Positions 34,333 to 42,467 of a DNA stretch of 64,000 nt are shown here, in pieces. Made by a program: the position numbers and the translations under genes. The DNA is from Mucilaginibacter phyllosphaerae (GTDB taxonomy: Bacteria > Bacteroidota > Bacteroidia > Sphingobacteriales > Sphingobacteriaceae). Location of the stretch: assembly GCF_004378255.1 (NCBI RefSeq), contig NZ_SNQG01000003.1, positions 1 through 64,000 of the forward strand, written 5' to 3'. Numbering within the stretch: position 1 is the stretch's first letter; every line of letters starts with the position of its first letter. Under the pieces are notes generated by a model that made no database searches, was not told the origin of the DNA, and saw only the letters and a list, made by a program, of their open reading frames with translations.

Positions 34333-35553
34333 ATGATAACCTATAATAAACATTTGCTGATTGCTTTAGGCCTTTTTAGCGCAATAAACGGCCATGCAAA
34401 GGCTGTTAATGCCAAACGCGATACCACCCTTGCACCTGTAGAAACACAAAGCGCCAACACTAATTATAAACCGGCCTTTCGCGGGCAAACCCGTATTGGG
34501 GGTATAAAAACAAAAACACCCTACACCGCAACCGTTATCAACAGCGAGCTTAAAAACCCTTGGGGTATCCACGTACTACCCGACGGCCGCTTTTTAATTA
34601 CCGAAAAGGGCGCCACCATGCGCATCCTCAAAGCAAATGGCAGTTTTGATAAGCAAATAGCCGGGTTGCCCGCAGTGCTGGCCCGCGGGCAGGGCGGCTT
34701 GCTTGATGTAACCATCGACCCTGCCTTTGCCAAAAACCGCATGATCTATTGGGGCTATTCCGAGCCGCCTGCCGACGGTTCGTTACTGGCTATTGCCAAA
34801 GCCAGGTTATCTGCAGACGACAGCAAGTTGGAAAATGTGGAAGTGATCTATAGGGCTAACCCGCCATATAAAGGCACTTTACAATATGGCTGCCGTATTG
34901 TGTTTGATAAGCAGGGGAACCTTTTTGTAAGCACCGGCGAAAGAAGCGGCGTAGATATCCGCATGAAAGCGCAGGACCTAAGCGCCGGGATAGGCAAGAT
35001 CATCCATATCACCAAAGCAGGTAAAGCTGTTGCAGGCGGCCCTTTTGCCGGCAAACCCAACGCCCTGCCAGAGATTTACGCCTATGGCCTACGCAACCCC
35101 GACGGCCTGGCCTGGAACCCCGTAACCGGCGAATTATGGGAAGCTGAATTTGGCCCGCGCGGCGGCGATGAGATCAACATTATCCGGCAGGGTAAAAATT
35201 ACGGCTGGCCGGTAGTTACCTACGGCATTGAATACAGCGGCGAGAAAGTTGGCGAAGGCATTCAGCAAAAAGAAGGCGTAACACAACCGGTTTATTACTG
35301 GGACCCTACCATATCGCCCGGAAACATCACTTTTTATACAGGCAATATAACCGAATGGAAAAACAACCTGTTTGTTGCCGGCCTAAGCGGCCAGCACATA
35401 GCCCGCTTAGTGATCAAAGCCAATAAGGTTACAGGCGAAGAGCGCTTGTTAAAAGATAAAAACGAACGCTGGCGGGCAGTTGTAACAGGTAAAGACGGCG
35501 CCCTTTACGGCATGACCGATAGCGGAAAACTATACAGGATAGCGAAGAAATAA
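34333..35553 (+). CDS. PQQ-dependent sugar dehydrogenase
   Basis: This 406-residue protein is a soluble glucose/sorbosone dehydrogenase-type six-bladed beta-propeller. A signal peptide (about residues 1-24) sends it to the periplasm. KNPWGIHVLPDGRFLITEKG, LLDVTIDPAF and YGLRNPDGLAWNPVTGELWE are family signatures around the PQQ and calcium site. The usual product is an aldonolactone from glucose or another aldose. No PQQ synthesis genes are in the window. It ends in a strong terminator. A second, cytochrome-fused dehydrogenase lies at 47.9-49.7 kb. Confidence 0.88.
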   Translation: MITYNKHLLIALGLFSAINGHAKAVNAKRDTTLAPVETQSANTNYKPAFRGQTRIGGIKTKTPYTATVINSELKNPWGIHVLPDGRFLITEKGATMRILKANGSFDKQIAGLPAVLARGQGGLLDVTIDPAFAKNRMIYWGYSEPPADGSLLAIAKARLSADDSKLENVEVIYRANPPYKGTLQYGCRIVFDKQGNLFVSTGERSGVDIRMKAQDLSAGIGKIIHITKAGKAVAGGPFAGKPNALPEIYAYGLRNPDGLAWNPVTGELWEAEFGPRGGDEINIIRQGKNYGWPVVTYGIEYSGEKVGEGIQQKEGVTQPVYYWDPTISPGNITFYTGNITEWKNNLFVAGLSGQHIARLVIKANKVTGEERLLKDKNERWRAVVTGKDGALYGMTDSGKLYRIAKK

Positions 35554-35566
35554 TTTAAATATGATG

Positions 35567-35595
35567 AAGGCTGATGTAAAAATCAGCCTTTTTTA
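35567..35595 (+). terminator. Terminator after the PQQ dehydrogenase gene
   Basis: A perfect 9-bp stem, AAGGCTGAT (35567-35575) with ATCAGCCTT (35582-35590), is followed by a T-run. Confidence 0.88.
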
Positions 35596-35644
35596 TGGCT
35601 CGTATAATTTCGGCGTGGACACCGAAACCGGAAATTTAATTTTA

Positions 35645-35740
35645 TACCCCTCCCTCGGAGGGATGCGCAGGGATGTGAACTGGCAGGTACGGGTTGGCCT
35701 CGCGTATAAACCCCTCCCTAACCCTCCCAAGCGAGAGCAT
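35645..35740. repeat. GC-rich repeat-like sequence in the intergenic gap
   Basis: ACCCCTCCCT occurs twice (near 35646 and 35709), the first copy within the palindrome TCCCTC-G-GAGGGA. The second is followed by AACCCTCCC. The layout suggests a worn intergenic repeat like others in this genome. An overlapping ORF is not convincing. Confidence 0.35.
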
Positions 35741-35749
35741 TTATATCAT

Positions 35750-38650
35750 TTACCCCAATATCTCCTTAATATCATCTGCCGAAAGCGATTTGATAAAGCT
35801 TTCTTCGGTGGTGATAAGGGCGCGGGCAACGCTTAGTTTACGCTGCTGCAGGGCTAATATCTTTTCTTCTACGGTATCTTTAGTGATGAACTTGTAGATA
35901 AATACATTTTTGGTTTGGCCGATGCGGTGCGTGCGATCGATCGCCTGCTGCTCAACCGCCGGGTTCCACCAGGGGTCGAGGATGAAAACGTAATCGGCCT
36001 GGGTAAGGTTAAGGCCTACCCCACCAGCCTTTATCGAGATCAAAAACACCCGTGTTTTGGCATCTTCCTGGAATTTTTTAACCACATCGCCCCGGTTTTG
36101 GGTACTGCCATCCAGGTAAACATAAGGGATACCTTCTTTATCAAAATGCTCGCGGTAAATGGTAAGCTGTTTTACAAACTGCGAAAAAATAAGCACCTTG
36201 TGGCCACCATCCAGCACGCTGGCCAGGGTGTGTACCACATTTTCGAACTTGCCGCTGTCGCCTTCATACTCGGCATCAATCATGGCGGGGTGGTTGGCTA
36301 TCTGGCGCAATTTTATCAGCCCCTGCAGTACCTGGATCTGGGTTTTAGCATAGGTGCCATCTTCAATACTGCGCAGCAATTCATTCCGGTATTCTGATTT
36401 CACCTTGTCATACACTTCTGCCTGTTCTTCGCTCATCTGGCAATAGAACAGGTTTTCAGTTTTTGGCGGCAGCTCGGTTGCTACCTGCTCTTTGGTGCGG
36501 CGCAGCACAAAGGGCTTTATAATGGCTTGCAGCTTGCGGGCCTTATCCTCATCCTTCTTCTTCTCGATAGGGGTCACAAATTCATTCTGAAAGAATTGCT
36601 GCGCGCCTAATAAACCGGGGTTGATGAATGACATCTGCGTCCACAAATCATTTACCGAATTTTCTACCGGCGTACCGCTCAATATCAATTTAAACTTTGA
36701 TTTTAACTGCCGTACCGACTGGAATGATTTTGACGAAGGGTTTTTGATGTTCTGGCTTTCATCCAATATCACATAATCAAAATAATAAGCCTTAAACATT
36801 TCAATATCTATCCGGCTGATACCGTAGGTAGTGATTACCACATCATAATTGGCAAACACCTCTGCTGATTTATAGCGGAACGCCCCGGTATGTACCATCA
36901 GCCGCAATTGCGGTGCAAACTTTTTAGCCTCGTTAAGCCAGTTATAAATGAGCGAGGTGGGCATTATTACCAGCGAAGTGGCTTTGCTGCCGGCACCCTC
37001 GGTATCTTCTTTATGTTTTTGCAGCAGGGCAAGGGTTTGGATGGTTTTACCCAGGCCCATATCATCGGCCAGGCAACCCCCAAAGTGGTATTCCTTTAAA
37101 AAATGGAACCAGTTGTAACCGGCCTTTTGATAGGGGCGCAGGCTGCCTTCAAAATTTACCGGCATGGGCACATCTTCGGTCTCTTCAAAATCGGTCAGCT
37201 TTTGCAACTTACGGTTCATGGCAACCTCGGCCATCTCGCCGCCATGCAAATCGCTTACCAACCCCAAATGATGTTTGCGCAGCTTTAGCTGGTCGCCGCC
37301 CTCGCTAAAATGCAGCAAATTACCGTATTGCGAAAACCAGCTTTGCGGTATAACGGCTATCTCGCCCGATGGCAGTACAAACTCTTTTTTATGATTAAGA
37401 ATATGGTTTTTAAGCTGAATGAACGGAATGCGGTAGGGGCCAAAGTAAACAACGGCGTTAATATCAAACCAGTCGTTATTTTCGCTTATCTCCAGGTCTA
37501 TCTTAGTGTTGCCAAAAACATAACGTTTTTGCCCGTCGGGCTGATCGATCTCAAAGCCCTTTTCTATCAGTTCGTCATGATGCTGGTTTAGCCATTCAAA
37601 AACCGGGAAAGACCGGTCGCCTTCTTCCTCTTGCGATGCAACCTCCAGGTTCTGAAACAGCGAGGAAGCTGTTTTTAACCCCATCGCTTCCAATACAGCA
37701 AGTTTCCCTTTTTCCCAGGCTACCGAGCGTTTGATCCGGTGAAAAAGGTAATCGTTACCGGTTTTCTCCATCCGTACAGAAATTGTACGGCCATCCCCGT
37801 AAGGGAAAACATAGCCTGCATACTTAAAATATAGCTGCAGCTGCGAGGTGCCGCCTTCTACATAAATAGGTTTAATAAATGCCGTGGCATCATATTTTTC
37901 GGTATTGATGGTAAAGCCTTCGGCGTAAACGTTATGTTTTTCTATGAGTGGGGCAACAAACTTTTCGAAGTAAGACTGCTCTGATGATTTGGGAATAGAA
38001 ATAAATCGCTTGTTAAGGAATGGCTGCAGTTTTTTCCCCTCTATCTCTTTATCAAAATAATACAGCGTATCGCCCAGCAGCATCCAGGCAGGGTGGTTAC
38101 AGATCACCTCGGCATCCTTAAACATAAACTCGATGCGCATGCCCTGGTATTTAATGGTAGGGAAATAACGGATCTCCTCTTCATTACGCCTGAAATGGAA
38201 TAGCACCGTCGCGGCTTCGTCTGCTATGTGTACCTTTCGCCCGGCGGGGTAACCCTCCTTGCTCATCTGGTACATTTGCTTGTTATTGCTGCCCAAAAGG
38301 GCCAGCGCCTCCACCAGTTTCTTCTCTATTTTGGGGCGGATCGTATCAAAAAGCTGGTCGTTAAAAATCTTGGCAAAAAATTCAAACGGGCGGATGGGCT
38401 TCTTATAAAACTTTTTAATAATGTTACCCTGCTCAATATCCTCTAAAATTTTAATGAGTTTACGGTCGATATCATCAATACAATCGGTAAATTCTTCGGC
38501 TGTGTTCGAAAACAAGCGCTGGTGGGTAAAAGAAAACTCGCCGTTGGGGTTTAACTGAACAACATGCGGTTCGATAACGTACGACAGGAAATCGTGCCGT
38601 GCAATGGCATAAATGATCTGGCAGGGCTTGGTACTGTCTACGCGTAGCAT
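35750..38650 (-). CDS. SNF2-family DNA-dependent ATPase (bacterial Swi2/Snf2 helicase-like)
   Basis: This 966-residue cytoplasmic ATPase remodels protein-DNA complexes or RNA polymerase complexes. A long N-terminal region (about residues 1-480) is typical of bacterial SNF2 proteins. The motor begins SLRPYQKAGYNWFHFLKE; Walker A is DDMGLGKT near residue 530, and DESQ replaces DEAH near 630. SGTPVENSVNDLWT and the C-terminal HRIGQT (about 907) complete the motifs. It is a single-gene unit. Some relatives belong to phage defence systems, but no partner gene is next to it and this looks like the housekeeping type. Confidence 0.92.
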   Translation of the reverse strand: MLRVDSTKPCQIIYAIARHDFLSYVIEPHVVQLNPNGEFSFTHQRLFSNTAEEFTDCIDDIDRKLIKILEDIEQGNIIKKFYKKPIRPFEFFAKIFNDQLFDTIRPKIEKKLVEALALLGSNNKQMYQMSKEGYPAGRKVHIADEAATVLFHFRRNEEEIRYFPTIKYQGMRIEFMFKDAEVICNHPAWMLLGDTLYYFDKEIEGKKLQPFLNKRFISIPKSSEQSYFEKFVAPLIEKHNVYAEGFTINTEKYDATAFIKPIYVEGGTSQLQLYFKYAGYVFPYGDGRTISVRMEKTGNDYLFHRIKRSVAWEKGKLAVLEAMGLKTASSLFQNLEVASQEEEGDRSFPVFEWLNQHHDELIEKGFEIDQPDGQKRYVFGNTKIDLEISENNDWFDINAVVYFGPYRIPFIQLKNHILNHKKEFVLPSGEIAVIPQSWFSQYGNLLHFSEGGDQLKLRKHHLGLVSDLHGGEMAEVAMNRKLQKLTDFEETEDVPMPVNFEGSLRPYQKAGYNWFHFLKEYHFGGCLADDMGLGKTIQTLALLQKHKEDTEGAGSKATSLVIMPTSLIYNWLNEAKKFAPQLRLMVHTGAFRYKSAEVFANYDVVITTYGISRIDIEMFKAYYFDYVILDESQNIKNPSSKSFQSVRQLKSKFKLILSGTPVENSVNDLWTQMSFINPGLLGAQQFFQNEFVTPIEKKKDEDKARKLQAIIKPFVLRRTKEQVATELPPKTENLFYCQMSEEQAEVYDKVKSEYRNELLRSIEDGTYAKTQIQVLQGLIKLRQIANHPAMIDAEYEGDSGKFENVVHTLASVLDGGHKVLIFSQFVKQLTIYREHFDKEGIPYVYLDGSTQNRGDVVKKFQEDAKTRVFLISIKAGGVGLNLTQADYVFILDPWWNPAVEQQAIDRTHRIGQTKNVFIYKFITKDTVEEKILALQQRKLSVARALITTEESFIKSLSADDIKEILG

Positions 38651-38841
38651 TAATTCTTCAAAGAGGTAAAAAATTAATAAAAGCTACGATCAGAAAAAAT
38701 TCAAACGTAAACAGAATTTACAGCAACTAAAAATTTTTAGCTGTAAATATTTGTTAACAGCTATGTAAGCGGCTAATTATTCGACAAGCTACCATAACAG
38801 ACTAAAACAAATCTGCCCTGGCAATAGCTCAATCGTAACCT

Positions 38842-39279
38842 CTACTCCTTTCGCTTCATCCGCGAAAAAGGGAAGCCGTTGCATCCTTTCCGGGGATTCT
38901 GCCGGTCGGCTTTGGCGGTGGCTTCGGCAATCTGGTCGGTTTTAGCATCGTAAACGCTAAGGCAAAAGCCCCATTTCCAGGGGTCCATGTTGCTAAACTG
39001 CATGTAGTCTATCCGGGTGTACAGGCCGCCCTCTCCGGGGTTTTGGGCATCATTGCGGGCAACAATGTACTGGTCTTTAACATTCCATTTAATGATGTGG
39101 TACCTGGTGCGGGGCAGCTGCATAAACAGCGTATCGTTAACCGTGTACCGAATGCCGTAATCGTCTACAAAGTTCCCTTTAAACAGGGCGGGTATTTCCT
39201 CGTGATGATGGTAAGCAGGCTTTTTATCAGCAAGGCTGATCATCGACAGGAACACAATAAAAAATGCCAGTTTTTGCAT
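38842..39279 (-). CDS. Conserved hypothetical exported protein
   Basis: I do not recognise this 145-residue protein. A short hydrophobic N-terminus (residues 1-17) may be a signal peptide. The rest is a small mixed domain with YGIRYTVNDTLFMQLPRTRYHIIKW, strongly suggesting a conserved beta-rich fold, and a basic C-terminal tail. Codon use matches its neighbours. It lies between SNF2 and the DoxX cluster on the same strand and probably has its own promoter, because a terminator lies just upstream. Confidence 0.72.
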   Translation of the reverse strand: MQKLAFFIVFLSMISLADKKPAYHHHEEIPALFKGNFVDDYGIRYTVNDTLFMQLPRTRYHIIKWNVKDQYIVARNDAQNPGEGGLYTRIDYMQFSNMDPWKWGFCLSVYDAKTDQIAEATAKADRQNPRKGCNGFPFSRMKRKE

Positions 39280-39294
39280 GTGCTAATTTAACAA

Positions 39295-39324
39295 AAGCCC
39301 CGCTAAATTAAATTAGCAGGGCTT
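39295..39324 (-). terminator. Terminator of the DoxX/SRPBCC/VOC operon
   Basis: AAGCCCCGCTAA pairs with TTAGCAGGGCTT (one G-T pair), and on the minus strand the stem is followed by TTTTGTT. It lies 15 bases beyond the last stop codon of the operon. Confidence 0.8.
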
Positions 39325-39339
39325 GCTTATGCTGTTATT

Positions 39340-39720
39340 TTACTTAGCCAAAAACAGGGGCGCGTATCTTGCGCGGTAATAATACGCCAGGAACAGATCG
39401 CCAGCTAAAAGAAATGCACCCGCGCCAAGCTGTGCCGGGCTGGTTATGGCATGAAACAAAACGATGTTGATAAGAATTGGGAATATCACCACTACAGCCA
39501 GCGTTACAAACCTGCCTGTAACCAATGCCAGCCCGCAAATCAATTCAATAATTTTTACATAAAACATTAAGTTAACAATGGCAAGCCCTTCATTATAGGT
39601 TTTAGTGGCTTCACTCATTTCGGGCATTTTACCCATCTGAATTTTAAAAAGAAACACAACCGACGCAAACAGCAGCAACAGCCCCATCAGCGTACGTACA
39701 ACGATCATTGCAATTTTCAT
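39340..39720 (-). CDS. DoxX-like small membrane protein 1
   Basis: This 126-residue protein has four predicted transmembrane helices and fits the broad DoxX/DoxD-like superfamily (helix pattern of TLMGLLLLFASVVFLF and FYVKIIELICGLALVTG). Members are linked to redox and membrane stress in other bacteria, but the biochemical role is poorly known. It is the last gene of a five-gene operon and is followed by a terminator. The start at 39720 leaves a 22-base gap from the SRPBCC gene. Confidence 0.75.
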   Translation of the reverse strand: MKIAMIVVRTLMGLLLLFASVVFLFKIQMGKMPEMSEATKTYNEGLAIVNLMFYVKIIELICGLALVTGRFVTLAVVVIFPILINIVLFHAITSPAQLGAGAFLLAGDLFLAYYYRARYAPLFLAK

Positions 39721-39742
39721 ATTATTTAGAGTTTAAGGTTTA

Positions 39743-40285
39743 TTATTGCTTTTCTAATACCTGTTTCAGGTTGTTCATACTTTCTTCCAGATCCCTGCCC
39801 AGCATTTTTTCCATATTTACAAAAAGCAGCATGGCATTCATCGGGAAGGGCATTTTACTGGCAAAGGCCCATTTTACGCTTGTTGTATTTTCTGTAACCG
39901 ATTGCGTAGCAATGTAGGTATCGGCTACGCCTGCAAACGGTTTTATAAATACCACCCTTATATCTACCCTTTCGCCATCTACAATTTTTTCGATAGTTTG
40001 GTTGCCTTTGCCCGCCTGTTTCATATCACTATCCCAGGCGGCGTTATAGCCTTCGGTACCATCTGTACCGGTGTAGGCCATCCGTTTATTGGGGTCCATC
40101 ATTACCCACTTGCTGTAATGATCCTGATTGCGCAGGTATTTTACATAATCAAACACCTGCCGTCGGGGCTTATTAATAATGATGCTGCGCTGTATGGCGT
40201 AAGCTTTGGGCGCTATGGCAGCCAATAATAACACAATTACAATAATACCGGCAAAAATGCCTGCTATGGTTGTTAATGTATCCAT
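39743..40285 (-). CDS. Membrane-anchored SRPBCC (polyketide-cyclase-like) protein
   Basis: A transmembrane helix (about residues 5-27) anchors a START/SRPBCC-type domain of about 150 residues. IIINKPRRQVFDYVKYLRNQDHYSKW is the conserved start of this fold, and the final helix has AMLLFVNMEKMLGRDLEES. Such domains hold hydrophobic ligands. The gene begins 3 bases after the second DoxX-like gene in the same operon. The ligand is unknown. Confidence 0.83.
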   Translation of the reverse strand: MDTLTTIAGIFAGIIVIVLLLAAIAPKAYAIQRSIIINKPRRQVFDYVKYLRNQDHYSKWVMMDPNKRMAYTGTDGTEGYNAAWDSDMKQAGKGNQTIEKIVDGERVDIRVVFIKPFAGVADTYIATQSVTENTTSVKWAFASKMPFPMNAMLLFVNMEKMLGRDLEESMNNLKQVLEKQ

Positions 40286-40288
40286 GGG

Positions 40289-40669
40289 TTACAGGTTTTT
40301 AATAGCTTCGTAACGTTTCCAGAAGTAGTACAATATAAACATTATTGCAAGTACTATCAGCGGGATCATTAAAAGGCCAACACCATCCCCAACAAAAGCC
40401 CTGGATGCAAATGCCCCCACAAAGTTAATGAAGAAGCCCGCGAAGGCCCATTCTTTAACGGTTTTAAATTTGTTTTGGGCAATAGCAATAGCGCCTAAAA
40501 CTTTAAAGCATCCCGTTATTACCATAATATAAATAGGGTAGCCCAAATGGTGCATCACTTCCTGCCCGGTGTTTTCGCGCATTATACCGGCTACCCCATC
40601 CGGCAGCATCGCTAAAACAAATAATGCGGTAAGGATCCAATAAATGATTTTAATCGTTTTTGATGACAT
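40289..40669 (-). CDS. DoxX-like small membrane protein 2
   Basis: This 126-residue protein has four predicted transmembrane helices and resembles the DoxX-like family (YPIYIMVITGCFKVLGAIAI, FINFVGAF). It is a distant paralogue of the protein encoded at 39340-39720, not a recent copy. It sits 15 bases after the VOC gene and 3 bases before the SRPBCC gene, so it is certainly co-transcribed. No catalytic residues are evident. Confidence 0.75.
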   Translation of the reverse strand: MSSKTIKIIYWILTALFVLAMLPDGVAGIMRENTGQEVMHHLGYPIYIMVITGCFKVLGAIAIAQNKFKTVKEWAFAGFFINFVGAFASRAFVGDGVGLLMIPLIVLAIMFILYYFWKRYEAIKNL

Positions 40670-40684
40670 GATAAATAAGGTGTA

Positions 40685-41095
40685 TTATTTCTCGTCGGTA
40701 AATATGCCCCAGCCTATACCGTATTGATCGATTACATTGCCCATGGTTCCGGCAAAAAAGGTCATCACCTCATGCACTACCCTGCCGCCTTCGGCCAGTT
40801 TGGTAAATTTATCCTGCACCTCCGATTTATCAGCGCAGGTTAAGGTTAACGATACGATACCTGCAACCGCCTCTATATTTGGGTTGGGCATATCGGTACC
40901 CAATATGCTAAAATCGCTCCCGGTAAGGTCGGCATGCAGCATACCCTGCTGTGCCTCTTCCGGAAAGTTAGCCTTCATCGGTGAATCTTTTACCGGCATC
41001 AGGTTTAGCCGGCCGCCAAGTATGCTTTGGTAAAAGGCCATCGCCTCGCTGCATTTGTTGTTTTTAAAGTTGATGTATGCACAAATTTTCGACAT
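40685..41095 (-). CDS. VOC (glyoxalase/PhnB-like) family protein
   Basis: This 136-residue vicinal-oxygen-chelate protein begins MSKICAYINFKNNKCSEAMAFYQSILGG. The second repeat includes FFAGTMGNVIDQYGIGWGIF, as in PhnB/DUF1428-type proteins. Members range from glyoxalases to antibiotic-binding proteins and 3-demethylubiquinone-like methyltransferase partners; this subgroup usually has an unknown role. It is the second gene of the operon and is followed by the DoxX-like gene. Confidence 0.85.
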   Translation of the reverse strand: MSKICAYINFKNNKCSEAMAFYQSILGGRLNLMPVKDSPMKANFPEEAQQGMLHADLTGSDFSILGTDMPNPNIEAVAGIVSLTLTCADKSEVQDKFTKLAEGGRVVHEVMTFFAGTMGNVIDQYGIGWGIFTDEK

Positions 41096-41124
41096 CGCGT
41101 TTCATTTTTAAGGTTTATAATTGG

Positions 41125-41334
41125 TCAGGTTAATATCTCGCAGTAATGCCCGTTTAATTTAAGCAATTCTACAATACAGTGCGGGCAAAAATCATGGCCT
41201 TCTACCCGCAGTATCTTGTCGCAATCTTCCAGGTCGAAGTTTATTTTGCTGGCCGGGAAGTGATTTAAAAGCTTTTTGATCAGCATACGGCCTTTCCCCT
41301 TTGTAGCCACATTAGTTTTAAAAACTTCTATCAT
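41125..41334 (-). CDS. Small conserved protein at the head of the DoxX operon
   Basis: I prefer the ATG at 41334, which gives 69 residues beginning MIEVFKTNVATKGKGRMLI; an in-frame start at 41382 would add 16 poorly supported residues. The sequence LNHFPASKINFDLEDCDKILRVEG looks like a beta-alpha-beta fold related to heavy-metal-associated domains, but the metal-binding CxxC is replaced by CPHC near the C-terminus. Similar small proteins are known as hypothetical in Bacteroidota. It is 29 bases before the VOC gene. Confidence 0.68.
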   Translation of the reverse strand: MIEVFKTNVATKGKGRMLIKKLLNHFPASKINFDLEDCDKILRVEGHDFCPHCIVELLKLNGHYCEILT

Positions 41335-41541
41335 TATAAATAGGCTAATTTGATACATACAAATTTGCATCGCTTTTATCAATTTAAAAGGGTGTGATCA
41401 CGACAATCTACAGGGTTAATTGCGACGGTATTAGCAGCTGATTTGATAAGATTAAAGAAGGTTTGTTGGGGGGGTAGTAAAGGATGAATATTATGCCAGA
41501 GGCTTACATCGTGGCAGATATACTTTATCATTTTACTAATA

Positions 41542-42462
41542 TTAGGCAATTACAAGATTGGCGGTATCGGGTGCAATACTAATGGTGGCAATAGCACCGC
41601 TGTTAAAATTTAAAAAATCGGATTGTACACCGTCACTAAAAATTACGCCGCCACCTGGCATAAGTGATTCAATCGTTAAAATATGCCTGTTTTTTATTAT
41701 GCCTGCTGTGATTCCAATTTGTGTTTTAATACTTTGGAATGGTTCTCTTACGGCAAATAGCAGCTCACCATTTTTTACTTTAGGCCGCTTAGGCTTTAAA
41801 TTTTTTTCGAATATACCTGCTACGCCATACGCCATGTTAAAAATAGAACTCAACCAGCCTGTAGACCCTTCTGGGGTAGAAACTATTAGTCCGCTGGAAG
41901 ATTGCTCTTCCGTTTTGTCATCAAACGATATTTTGTACCGCGCCGATACATGGCTGGATGCACCTATAAACAGATCGTTAAACGCAAGTAACCGCTGCCC
42001 GTCGTTCAATTTAGCTTCAGCAAAATTTACTGTTTTTGATTGATATTGGTTTAAAATAACTTTTTCTACCCCGGTAATAAAGTTGCTTATATCAAATGGC
42101 AATAAAACGCCATCGTAACGCGCCCTATCGGGATTTACTGCTACAATAGGGACATTTTTAGCATACTTTGCCGTATTTGCCACAAGGCCATCCTGCCCAA
42201 TAACTATCACAACATTCTTTTCGGAAAAGATAAACGACGGGATAAAGCCCCGTTCAATGATCTTATACTTTATAACCTTAGATAATTGTGTTTGCAACGA
42301 ATTTAACGCTGTATGAAATGTTTCATGCTCGGCAACATAATCTTCAAAATCACCGCCAAGCCTTTCTATATAAAATTTGGCCTGGGCTTTTGTATTAAAA
42401 CGTTCGATCAATACTTCCAGCCTGGTTTTATTTTTTACAACGATGGCATACTCTACACTCAT
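41542..42462 (-). CDS. Divergent NAD kinase-like protein paired with an SPFH protein
   Basis: The 306-residue protein has an NAD kinase fold: GQDGLVANTAK (89-99) replaces GGDGT but keeps the catalytic Asp, FNDLFIG (161-167) replaces the usual NE motif, and GLIVSTPEGSTGW (191-203) matches the nucleotide loop. Residues 1-80 form a separate conserved module (KTRLEVLIERFNTKAQAKFYIERLGGDF) not present in housekeeping NadK. The gene begins 5 bases after the SPFH gene, so the two are coupled. The likely chemistry is phosphorylation of NAD or a related nucleotide or sugar. I do not know its true substrate, and the bona fide nadK is presumably elsewhere. Confidence 0.75.
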   Translation of the reverse strand: MSVEYAIVVKNKTRLEVLIERFNTKAQAKFYIERLGGDFEDYVAEHETFHTALNSLQTQLSKVIKYKIIERGFIPSFIFSEKNVVIVIGQDGLVANTAKYAKNVPIVAVNPDRARYDGVLLPFDISNFITGVEKVILNQYQSKTVNFAEAKLNDGQRLLAFNDLFIGASSHVSARYKISFDDKTEEQSSSGLIVSTPEGSTGWLSSIFNMAYGVAGIFEKNLKPKRPKVKNGELLFAVREPFQSIKTQIGITAGIIKNRHILTIESLMPGGGVIFSDGVQSDFLNFNSGAIATISIAPDTANLVIA

Positions 42463-42467
42463 TTACG

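Noticed and set aside
35561..35836. 91-codon ORF after the PQQ dehydrogenase gene
   Set aside because: It begins at the terminator, runs through a GC-rich repeat and into the SNF2 gene in antisense.
35750..38650. SNF2 gene as part of a DISARM- or similar defence system
   Set aside because: No methyltransferase, DUF1998 or other defence gene lies beside it; the neighbours are metabolic or unknown.
41542..42462. Calling this gene the housekeeping nadK
   Set aside because: The GGDG and NE motifs are altered, the N-terminal module is foreign to NadK, and the gene is coupled to an SPFH gene.
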